Source: Burkholderiaceae bacterium (GTDB lineage: Bacteria > Pseudomonadota > Gammaproteobacteria > Burkholderiales > Burkholderiaceae). Taken from it: DNA of 15,646 nucleotides. Each line of letters starts with the position of its first letter. Position 1 is the first letter of the stretch. Made by a program: the position numbers and the translations under genes. The notes under the pieces were generated by a model, which was not told the origin of the DNA, did not search any database, and saw nothing but the letters and a program-made list of their open reading frames with translations. The stretch covers positions 1 to 15,646 of the forward strand of contig JASLEM010000523.1 of NCBI GenBank assembly GCA_030151165.1, read 5' to 3'. Shown here one piece after another: positions 1 through 5,994 of the stretch.

Positions 1-1
1 G

Positions 2-106
2 CCGCTGCACCTGGACAACGCACGCCTGCGCGAGCGCCTCGGCGCCGAGCCCCGCACGCCGCTGGACGACGCGGTGCGCGCCACGCTGGCCGGCGCGGGC
101 GGCTGA
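2..106 (+). CDS. C-terminal end of a probable NAD(P)-dependent epimerase/dehydratase (partial)
   Basis: The open frame enters from the left edge and ends at TGA 104-106, leaving 34 residues. The visible stretch, including LRERLGAEPRTPLDDAVRATL, resembles the C-terminal helix of short-chain NAD-dependent epimerase/dehydratase proteins, where a DN.RL...LG..P.TPLD.AVR.TL pattern is common. The Rossmann core and catalytic Tyr-Lys lie outside the window, so neither substrate nor completeness can be judged. The gene converges on the receiver gene with only 10 bp between the two stops. The frame is likely real; the family assignment is an inference from a short tail. Confidence 0.45.
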   Translation, partial: PLHLDNARLRERLGAEPRTPLDDAVRATLAGAGG

Positions 107-116
107 GCCGCGGGCC

Positions 117-509
117 TCAGCCGGCCAGGACGGCCAGGAGCTTGTCGATCTCGACGGGCTTGGTGAGGTGGGCGTCGAAGCCGGCCTGCGCGGCGCGCTG
201 CTGGTCTTCCGCGGCGCCGTAGCCGGTGAAGGCGATCAGCCGCAGCGGGGCGCCGGAGCCGGCAGCCTGGCGGCGGCGCATCTCGGCGGCGAGCTGGTAG
301 CCGTCCATGCCGGGCAGGCCGATGTCGACCACGGCCACGGTGGGCGCGAAGCTGTCCATCAGCGCGAGCGCGCGGTCGGGGTGGGCCGCGGTGGCGACCT
401 GGTAGCCGTAGGCCTGCAGCAGGATCTCCATCGACTCCAGCGCGTCGACGTTGTCGTCGACCAGCATGACGCGGGTGACGGGAGCGGGCGAGCTGGAAGC
501 GGAAGACAT
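117..509 (-). CDS. Stand-alone CheY-like response regulator receiver protein
   Basis: This 130-residue protein is essentially one receiver domain with no output domain. The phosphorylation site looks complete: acidic pair D18-D19 in VMLVDDN, phosphoacceptor D62 in VVDIGLPGMDGY, switch T95 in AFTGYG, and K117-P118 in HLTKP. Such single receivers usually pass phosphate between kinases or bind a partner protein, and this subtype resembles receivers at the C-terminus of hybrid histidine kinases. No kinase is adjacent. ATG 509-507 is chosen because the domain starts about 13 residues later, although no strong ribosome binding site precedes it. The gene is divergent from the transporter operon. Family is secure; partner is unknown. 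Confidence 0.9.
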   Translation of the reverse strand: MSSASSSPAPVTRVMLVDDNVDALESMEILLQAYGYQVATAAHPDRALALMDSFAPTVAVVDIGLPGMDGYQLAAEMRRRQAAGSGAPLRLIAFTGYGAAEDQQRAAQAGFDAHLTKPVEIDKLLAVLAG

Positions 510-553
510 TCGGGGCGGATCCGTGGCGAGGCCCGCACGGCGCGAGCGTAGCG

Positions 554-559
554 ATTATC
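554..559 (-). promoter_or_regulatory. Possible -10 element for the receiver gene
   Basis: On the minus strand this hexamer reads GATAAT, a five-of-six match to the sigma-70 -10 box, about 45 bp before the receiver ATG. No convincing -35 hexamer lies 16-18 bp upstream, so this is a weak call in a GC-rich gap. Confidence 0.3.
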
Positions 560-597
560 GCAGTGCGCGCCGACCCCGCGAGGGGCGGGTTTGCCCG

Positions 598-613
598 TCG
601 CCTGTTCAGGCGA
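598..613. repeat. Inverted repeat in the divergent gap (7-bp arms)
   Basis: TCGCCTG, two bases, CAGGCGA form a perfect inverted repeat in the 204-bp gap between the receiver and the transporter operon. A second short dyad, CGGG-TTTG-CCCG, abuts it at 586-597. It could be an operator or a small hairpin in the operon leader. No promoter elements could be placed confidently around it. Confidence 0.45.
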
Positions 614-713
614 TGGCCGCGGGCCGGCCTGTCACGCTGTCCTACACGCGGTGCCGCGCTGCGCCTACCGTCCGCCGCGGCGCCGCCGTCCACACTCGTG
701 GCACGACTCGACA

Positions 714-2051
714 ATGAACCCGGAGACTCGCGATGACCCCCTTCCCGGAGCCGGCGCGACGCGCACGCGCGGCGTCATGACCGACATCCTCCACGTCTTC
801 CCGCACACCGCCGACGCCGCCGGCGTCGCGACCCGCGTGCGCGCGGGCGGCGAGGCGGCGGCCGACGGCACGGAGACCGAAGGCGCCGCGCGCGACCCCG
901 ACCGCGTGCTGCTCCACATGCCGGTGGACGTGCGCAGCGCGTCGATGGTGGTCGTCGCGTTCCTGCTCAGCATCTTCGCGCTGCACTGGGCGGCCGAGAT
1001 CGTCATCCCGGTGCTGATGGGCCTGCTGTTCAGCTACGCGCTGTCGCCCGTCGTCGACCGCATCACGCGCACCGGCCTGCCGCGCGCGATCGGCGCGGCG
1101 GTCGTGATGATCGCGATCGTCGGCGGCCTCGCCTGGACGACCTACTCGCTCAGCGACCAGGCCAACAGCCTCATCGAATCGCTGCCCGACGCCGCCAAGA
1201 AGCTGCGCGACACCCTGCACACGAAGTCGCCCAACCCCGGCGACAACACGATGGCGCAGGTGCAGAAGGCGGCCGCCACGCTGGAGCAGGCGGCCACCGA
1301 CGGCAGCGGCGCGAAGACGACGCCGGGCGTCGCGAAGGTGCAGATCGTCAAGCCGACGTTCAACGTGCAGGACTACCTGTTCGCCGGCACGATGCGCGCC
1401 GCCGAGGCCGCCGCGCAGGTGGTCGTCGTGGCGTTCATCACCTACTTCCTGCTCGCGGCCGGCGACACCTTCCGGCGCAAGCTCGCGAAGATCGCGGGGC
1501 CGTCGTTCGGCAAGCGCAAGATCACCGTGCAGGCGCTCGACGAGATCAGCGACCAGGTGCAGCGCTACCTGCTGGTGCAGCTGCTGACGAGCGTCGTCGT
1601 CGGCCTGGCCTCGGCGCTCGCGTTCTGGGCGCTCGGCTTCAACAACGCGGCCGTCTGGGGCGTGCTCGCGGGCGTGATGAACCTGATCCCGTACGTCGGC
1701 ACGATGGCGATCTGCGGCTCGTCGGCCGTGGTCGCGTTGCTCCAGTTCGGGACGATCCGCATGGCGCTCGCGGTGGGCGCGGTGTCGATCGTGCTGCACA
1801 TCATCACGGGCTACATCATCACGCCGTGGCTCACCAGCCGCACGAGCCGGCTCAATGCGGTGGTCGTCTTCGTCGGCGTGCTCGCGTGGGGCTGGCTGTG
1901 GGGCGTGTGGGGCCTGTTGCTCGGCACGCCGATCCTGATGGCCATCAAGGCGATCTGCGACCGCGTCGACGACCTCAAGTCGATCGGCGAGCTGATGGGC
2001 GGGACGGAAAAGACGTTGGACAAGATCGACTCGCGCACCATCAACAGCTGA
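714..2051 (+). CDS. AI-2E/PerM family membrane transporter
   Basis: The product of 445 residues belongs to the AI-2E exporter (PerM, UPF0118) family of inner-membrane proteins. Some members export autoinducer-2 or act as ion antiporters; most have no proven substrate. Hydrophobic segments lie at about residues 78-112 and 125-144, followed by a soluble stretch (about 150-215) and several more membrane spans. The family-typical signature NNAAVWGVLAGVMNLIPYVG is present. ATG 714 is the first ATG in frame; ATG 777 is an alternative, and neither has a clear Shine-Dalgarno. The roughly 65 residues before the membrane core are longer than usual, which makes the start uncertain. It heads an operon, with the next gene starting 7 bp after its stop. 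Confidence 0.85.
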   Translation: MNPETRDDPLPGAGATRTRGVMTDILHVFPHTADAAGVATRVRAGGEAAADGTETEGAARDPDRVLLHMPVDVRSASMVVVAFLLSIFALHWAAEIVIPVLMGLLFSYALSPVVDRITRTGLPRAIGAAVVMIAIVGGLAWTTYSLSDQANSLIESLPDAAKKLRDTLHTKSPNPGDNTMAQVQKAAATLEQAATDGSGAKTTPGVAKVQIVKPTFNVQDYLFAGTMRAAEAAAQVVVVAFITYFLLAAGDTFRRKLAKIAGPSFGKRKITVQALDEISDQVQRYLLVQLLTSVVVGLASALAFWALGFNNAAVWGVLAGVMNLIPYVGTMAICGSSAVVALLQFGTIRMALAVGAVSIVLHIITGYIITPWLTSRTSRLNAVVVFVGVLAWGWLWGVWGLLLGTPILMAIKAICDRVDDLKSIGELMGGTEKTLDKIDSRTINS

Positions 2052-2058
2052 CACCCCG

Positions 2059-3288
2059 ATGCCGACTCCCAAGACCAAGCCCGTCCAGCCCGCCGACCGC
2101 GCCGCGCTCCTCGCCGACAACCGCAACCTGAAGATGGCCCGCTCCGCGCATGCGTACGTGCGCGGCAACACGAAGCAGTTCTACGAGTGGCTGAAGGCGC
2201 TCGCGCCGCATGCGCTGCCCGAAGGCCCGCCGGTATGGATCTGCGGCGACTGCCACCTCGGCAACCTCGGGCCGATCGCGAGCGTGAACGGCGGCGTGGA
2301 GATCCAGATCCGCGACCTCGACCAGACCGTCATCGGCAACCCGGCGCACGACCTGATCCGCCTCGGCCTCTCGCTCGCGATGGCCGCGCGCGGCTCCGAC
2401 CTGCCCGGCGTCACCACCGCGGTGATGCTGGAGCAGCTGATGGACGGCTACTGCGCCGGCCTGGAGGGCACGGCCGAGGCGCCGGACGCCGCGCTGCCGG
2501 CGCCGGTGCACCTCGTGATGAAGGACGCGCTGCGCCGATCGTGGAAGCACCTCGCGCGCGACCGCTTCGACGACGTCGTTCCCGCCGTGCCGATCGGCAA
2601 GCGCTTCTGGAAGCTGACCGGCGACGAGCGCGACGCGATCGCGCGGCTGTTCGAGCGCAAGTCCGTCTCGCGCCTGGCCACGCTGCTCAGCTCGCGCGAC
2701 GACGACGCGCCGGTCGCGGTGCTTGACGCCGCCTACTGGATGAAGGGCTGCAGCTCGCTCGGCCTGCTGCGCTACGCCGTCGTGCTGGAGATCGGCGGCA
2801 CGTCGGGCGAGCGCAAGAGCGACCGCCAGCCGCAGTACTGCCTCGTCGACATCAAGGAGGCCGTGGCCGCCGCCGCGCCCGCGTACCGGAACACGCGCAT
2901 GCCCGCCGACGACGCGATGCGCGTGGTCGACGGCGCGCGCCATCTCTCGCCGCACCTGGGCGACCGCATGCTGGCCGCGGAGCTGATGGGCCGGCCCGTG
3001 TTCCTGCGCGAGCTGCTGCCGCAGGACCTGAAGCTCGAGATCGAGCAGCTCACGCGCGCCGAGGCGACCGAGGTCGCGGCCTTCCTCGGCGGCGTCGTCG
3101 GCAAGGCCCACGCGCGCCAGATGGACGGCCCGACCGCGCTCGGCTGGCGCGCCGAGCTGAACAAGGGCCGCTCGAAGACGCTGGACGCGCCCGGCTGGCT
3201 CTGGAACAGCGTCGTCGACCTGGTCGCGAGCCACGAGGCCGGCTACCTGCACCACTGCCGGCGCTACGCGCTGCGCGAAGCGGCTTAA
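2059..3288 (+). CDS. DUF2252 family protein (kinase-like fold suspected)
   Basis: The product of 409 residues matches the DUF2252 family. The opening S.HAYVRGNTKQFYEWL (about residues 29-45) is the family's RG-FY signature. ICGDCHLGN (61-69) followed by RDLDQT (85-90) and HDLIRL (97-102) resembles the HGDxxxxN and metal-binding Asp motifs of aminoglycoside/choline kinase-like enzymes. D64, N69 and D86 or D88 would be the catalytic and metal residues on that reading. The family has no settled biochemical role. ATG 2059 lies 7 bp after the transporter stop, and the zinc-exporter gene starts 9 bp after this stop, so translation is probably coupled through the operon. Family confident; kinase activity is inference. 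Confidence 0.85.
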   Translation: MPTPKTKPVQPADRAALLADNRNLKMARSAHAYVRGNTKQFYEWLKALAPHALPEGPPVWICGDCHLGNLGPIASVNGGVEIQIRDLDQTVIGNPAHDLIRLGLSLAMAARGSDLPGVTTAVMLEQLMDGYCAGLEGTAEAPDAALPAPVHLVMKDALRRSWKHLARDRFDDVVPAVPIGKRFWKLTGDERDAIARLFERKSVSRLATLLSSRDDDAPVAVLDAAYWMKGCSSLGLLRYAVVLEIGGTSGERKSDRQPQYCLVDIKEAVAAAAPAYRNTRMPADDAMRVVDGARHLSPHLGDRMLAAELMGRPVFLRELLPQDLKLEIEQLTRAEATEVAAFLGGVVGKAHARQMDGPTALGWRAELNKGRSKTLDAPGWLWNSVVDLVASHEAGYLHHCRRYALREAA

Positions 3289-3297
3289 AGTCGGGGG

Positions 3298-4458
3298 ATG
3301 GGTTCCTCGCACGACCACTCGCATTCCGGGCCGCACGATCACGATCATGCGCATGGCCACGGCCACGCCGCGCACGATCACGACGGCCATGGCCACGATG
3401 ACCACGACGCCCACGGGCACGCGCACGGCCATGGCCATGGCCACTCGCATGCGCCCAAGGACTTCGGACGCGCCTTCGCCATCGGCGTGCTGCTGAACGC
3501 GGGCTTCGTCGTCGGCGAGGTGGTCTACGGGCTGCGCAGCGACTCGCTCGCGCTGCTCGCCGACGCCGGCCACAACCTGAGCGACGTGCTGGGCCTGCTG
3601 CTCGCGTGGGGCGCGAGCGTGCTCGTCAAGCGCGCGGCCACGGTGCGTTTCACGTACGGCCTGCGCGGCACGTCCATCCTCGCGGCGGTCGCCAACGCGG
3701 CGCTGCTGACGCTGGTCACCGGCGCGATCGCCTGGGAGGCCGTGATGCGGCTGCGCAGCCCGGCGCCGGTGCAGGGCGTCACGGTGATGGCGGTGGCGGC
3801 GGTGGGCATCGTCGTCAACGTCGCGACCGCGCTCCTGTTCATGGCGGGCCGCAAGGACGACCTCAACGTGCGCGCCGCGTTCGCGCACATGGCGGGCGAC
3901 GCGGCGATCGCCGCCGGCGTCGTGGTGGCAGGCTTCGCGATGCTGCAGACCGGCTGGCTGTGGCTCGATCCGGTGGTGAGCCTCGCGATCGCGCTGATCG
4001 TGATCGCGGCCACCTGGGGCCTGCTGAAGGACTCGGTCGCGCTCGCGCTGCAGGGCGTGCCGCGCGAGGTCGACGCGAAGGCGGTGGGCGCGTGGCTGTC
4101 GTCGCAGCCCGGCGTCGCCGAGGTGCACGACCTGCACATCTGGGCGATGAGCACGACCGAGAACGCGCTCACGGCGCACCTGGTCTATCCGGGCGGCTTC
4201 CCGGGCGACGAGGGCCTGCGCGCGCTGTGCACGGCGCTGCGCGCGCGCCACGAGATCGCCCACGTGACGATCCAGGTCGAGACCGGCCAGCCCGGCGAAT
4301 GCTGCGGCGCGCGGCCCGTTGAGCCCGGCGACGAGGCGGACGGCGAGGGCGCCGCCGCGGCGGCGATGGGCCTGTGGTTCAGGCCGCGTGCCGGAGAGGC
4401 GTCGCCGCCGGCGGCGGGCTCTGGCGCAGCGCCACGATCGCGTCCAGCACGCCCTTGA
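3298..4458 (+). CDS. Cation diffusion facilitator (zinc-type) with His-rich N-terminus
   Basis: This 386-residue inner-membrane antiporter is of the CDF family (CzcD/ZitB type), which exports Zn2+ or similar divalent ions in exchange for protons. The first 51 residues hold 21 histidines, a likely cytoplasmic metal-binding arm. About six membrane spans follow (roughly 58-78, 84-106, 125-147, 160-182, 194-216, 222-242). The metal site is complete: D89/H92/D96 in DAGHNLSD and H197/D201 in HMAGD, the HD-HD pattern usual for zinc. A cytoplasmic domain runs to about residue 330. After GECCGARP an unconserved, Ala/Arg/Pro-rich tail of about 48 residues overlaps the opposing gene. ATG 3298 has a G-rich sequence (TCGGGGG) directly upstream. 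Confidence 0.92.
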   Translation: MGSSHDHSHSGPHDHDHAHGHGHAAHDHDGHGHDDHDAHGHAHGHGHGHSHAPKDFGRAFAIGVLLNAGFVVGEVVYGLRSDSLALLADAGHNLSDVLGLLLAWGASVLVKRAATVRFTYGLRGTSILAAVANAALLTLVTGAIAWEAVMRLRSPAPVQGVTVMAVAAVGIVVNVATALLFMAGRKDDLNVRAAFAHMAGDAAIAAGVVVAGFAMLQTGWLWLDPVVSLAIALIVIAATWGLLKDSVALALQGVPREVDAKAVGAWLSSQPGVAEVHDLHIWAMSTTENALTAHLVYPGGFPGDEGLRALCTALRARHEIAHVTIQVETGQPGECCGARPVEPGDEADGEGAAAAAMGLWFRPRAGEASPPAAGSGAAPRSRPARP

Positions 4459-4858
4459 CCTTGAACGGGCGCAGCAGCAGGCGGCGCACCTCGAGCGTCT
4501 TCAGGCGCAGCGCGAGCGAGGTGTCGCAGGCGGCGGCGGTCACGGCGATCGGCACCGTCGGCGCGCACTTCGTCTCGCCGTTGCGCACGCGTTGCATCAG
4601 GTCGATCGCGATGTCGCCTTCGTCGAGCGACAGGAACAGCGCGTCGTAGGTGTACACGGACAGCGCCCGCGAGGCCGCCTCGATGCTGGTGATCTCCTGC
4701 GGATTCGCGAGCCGCATGTCGCGCGCGACGGCGGCGACGGTGCGGCGCAGCAGGAACTGCGGCTCGACGAGCAGCAGCGAGATCGGCGGCGCGGCCGGCG
4801 CGGCCTGCATGACCATCGGTGCGGCGACGACGGTGCTGGGAGCGTGGATCACGGCCAT
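4379..4858 (-). CDS. Degenerate receiver-domain (pseudo-receiver) protein
   Basis: The product is 159 residues with the length and hydrophobic pattern of a receiver: LLLVEPQFLLRR (28-39), YDALFLSLDEGD (71-82), PIAVTAA (103-109), RRLLLRPFKVKGVLDAI (125-141). The phosphotransfer residues are mostly changed. The acidic pair is reduced to E32, the phosphoacceptor position aligns with S77 (D79 is nearby), T107 remains, and the conserved Lys is R130. It therefore probably signals without phosphorylation or binds a ligand or protein. Its ATG shares one base with the stop of the GAF gene (TAATG), indicating translational coupling. Its 3' end runs 80 bp into the zinc exporter on the other strand. The receiver reading comes from pattern alignment by eye. 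Confidence 0.75.
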   Translation of the reverse strand: MAVIHAPSTVVAAPMVMQAAPAAPPISLLLVEPQFLLRRTVAAVARDMRLANPQEITSIEAASRALSVYTYDALFLSLDEGDIAIDLMQRVRNGETKCAPTVPIAVTAAACDTSLALRLKTLEVRRLLLRPFKVKGVLDAIVALRQSPPPAATPLRHAA

Positions 4859-5367
4859 TATTCGATCACCTCGTAGTCTGCCGACTGGCCGATGAGTTCG
4901 CCCAGCACCAGGTCGCGCAGCGAGCCGAGGATCGCGCGATCGAGCTCGTCGAGCTCGCGCGGCCGGCGGTCGATCATGCACAGCGTGCCGACGATCTGGC
5001 CCGACGGCAGCTGCAGCGGCGCGCCGGCGTAGAAGCGGATCCTCGGCTCGCCGACGACGAGCGGGTTGTCGGCGAATCGCTCGTCCTGCAGCGCGTCCTC
5101 GATGACGAACAGCGCGGGGTCGACGATGGCATGGCCGCAGAACGAGCTCTCGCGGTCGGTCTCGCAGACGTCGAGCCCGACGCGCGCCTTGAACCACTGG
5201 CGGTTGCGGTCGACCATGCTGACGAGCACGATGGGCATGTCGAACTCGGCCGCGGCGAAATGCACGATGCGGTCGAAGCGGGCCTCGGGAGGCGTGTCGA
5301 GGATCAGCAGCTCTCGCAAGGCCTGCAGGCGCTGGTCGTCGTCGGACGGAATGGGGGCGGCGATCAT
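4858..5367 (-). CDS. Stand-alone GAF domain protein
   Basis: The 169-residue product is almost entirely one GAF domain of the type often found in front of GGDEF or kinase domains. Family landmarks run throughout: LDTPPEARFDRI (24-34), VLVSMVDRNRQWFKARVG (47-64), ESSFCGHAIVD (73-83), RFADNPLVVGEPRIRFYAG (98-115), GTLCMIDRRPREL (127-139). No catalytic domain follows; the adjacent coupled gene supplies a pseudo-receiver instead. ATG 5367 is chosen because the domain starts about 20 residues later; the frame runs on to 5523, but that sequence is arginine/proline-rich and looks non-coding. No Shine-Dalgarno is visible, and the bases just upstream can fold into GC-rich palindromes (5376-5395), which could limit initiation. 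Confidence 0.88.
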   Translation of the reverse strand: MIAAPIPSDDDQRLQALRELLILDTPPEARFDRIVHFAAAEFDMPIVLVSMVDRNRQWFKARVGLDVCETDRESSFCGHAIVDPALFVIEDALQDERFADNPLVVGEPRIRFYAGAPLQLPSGQIVGTLCMIDRRPRELDELDRAILGSLRDLVLGELIGQSADYEVIE

Positions 5368-5473
5368 GGCGATAGGGGGCGCCCCGGCGCGGGGCTTTCG
5401 ACAGTTTCGGCGGCACGCGGCCGGGGTGGAGTCGGGAAATCTCGATGCCCGAGGCGGCAGGATACGACACCGA

Positions 5474-5522
5474 GGGCTGTCGCACTGTCGTGCGAAGCCC
5501 GTCCCGCCGACGGGGCTTCGCA
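5474..5522 (-). promoter_or_regulatory. Two mutually exclusive hairpins in the leader of the GAF/pseudo-receiver genes
   Basis: In minus-strand order, segment A (5522-5513) reads TGCGAAGCCC, segment B (5500-5490) GGGCTTCGCAC and segment C (5485-5474) GTGCGACAGCCC. B pairs perfectly with A over 10 bp, or with C over 11 bp with one bulged base (5479) and a 4-base loop. Both pairings cannot exist together. The element lies about 107 bp before the GAF ATG and 44 bp after the stop of the upstream small gene. No U-tract follows, so it may be an attenuator-like switch or only a stem at the end of the upstream transcript. Confidence 0.5.
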
Positions 5523-5552
5523 TGGCGCCGCGCGCCGCGCGCAGGTGTGTCG

Positions 5553-5576
5553 GTGCGTCAGTGCGTCAGTGCGTGG
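5553..5576. repeat. Short tandem repeat over the stop codon of the small secreted gene
   Basis: GTGCGTCA occurs twice in tandem (5553-5560, 5561-5568), followed by a near copy, GTGCGTGG (5569-5576). The stop codon of the secreted protein lies in the middle copy. This is probably slippage without function. Confidence 0.5.
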
Positions 5577-5886
5577 GCGGCGGGCCGCCGTCGCCCTGCG
5601 GGTGCGCGGGCGGCGGCACGGCGACGACGTCGCCCATCTGCGTGCACGCGCCCGAGACCGTGCGGCCGCCGCGGTCCGTGAAGCTCGCGACGGTGCCGAC
5701 GGCCTTGCCCTTGCAGGCGGCGACGGCCTCGGGCGGCGGCCCGTGCGGGTGGCCGTGCGGCGGGCCGTCGGGCGGCGTGCCGCTGTCGGACTGCGCGAAC
5801 GCGACGAGCGGGGCGGCGACGGACAGGGACAGGACGAGGGCGGCCGCGGTGGCGAGCAGGCCGTCGCGGCGGTGGGCGTTCTTCAT
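5566..5886 (-). CDS. Small secreted His/Pro-rich protein with two cysteines
   Basis: The product of 106 residues has a clear Sec signal peptide: a positive start (KNAHRR), a hydrophobic core at about residues 10-29 and probable cleavage after VAFA (31). The mature part of about 75 residues opens with a Gly-His-Pro-rich segment (GPPHGHPHGPPPEAVAACKG, 41-60). It then has a compact region with C58 and C81 that could form one disulfide, and it ends Pro-rich. The His cluster suggests metal binding in the periplasm, which is inference. Similar short secreted proteins occur in Burkholderiales without assigned function. ATG 5886 has an AAGG about 10 bases upstream. It lies between the diguanylate cyclase and GAF genes on the same strand. 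Confidence 0.8.
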   Translation of the reverse strand: MKNAHRRDGLLATAAALVLSLSVAAPLVAFAQSDSGTPPDGPPHGHPHGPPPEAVAACKGKAVGTVASFTDRGGRTVSGACTQMGDVVAVPPPAHPQGDGGPPPTH

Positions 5887-5994
5887 GGGAGCAACCTTGT
5901 CGGACGAGGAAGCCCCGATGGTGGCGGCGCGCTGTTTCCTGCGTATCGACGCTTCCTGTCCGGCGGGACACGCACGGGCGCTGCGCGTAACGAA

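Noticed and set aside
591..713. Upstream extension of the AI-2E-type gene from TTG 591
   Set aside because: The 41 extra residues are Arg/Pro/Cys-rich and unlike the family, and they would cover the likely promoter region; ATG 714 is the first ATG in frame.
2041..4263. A 740-codon open frame on the minus strand
   Set aside because: It is antisense to the DUF2252 and zinc-exporter genes, which have clear motifs; its content is Arg/His/Val-rich with no recognisable domain.
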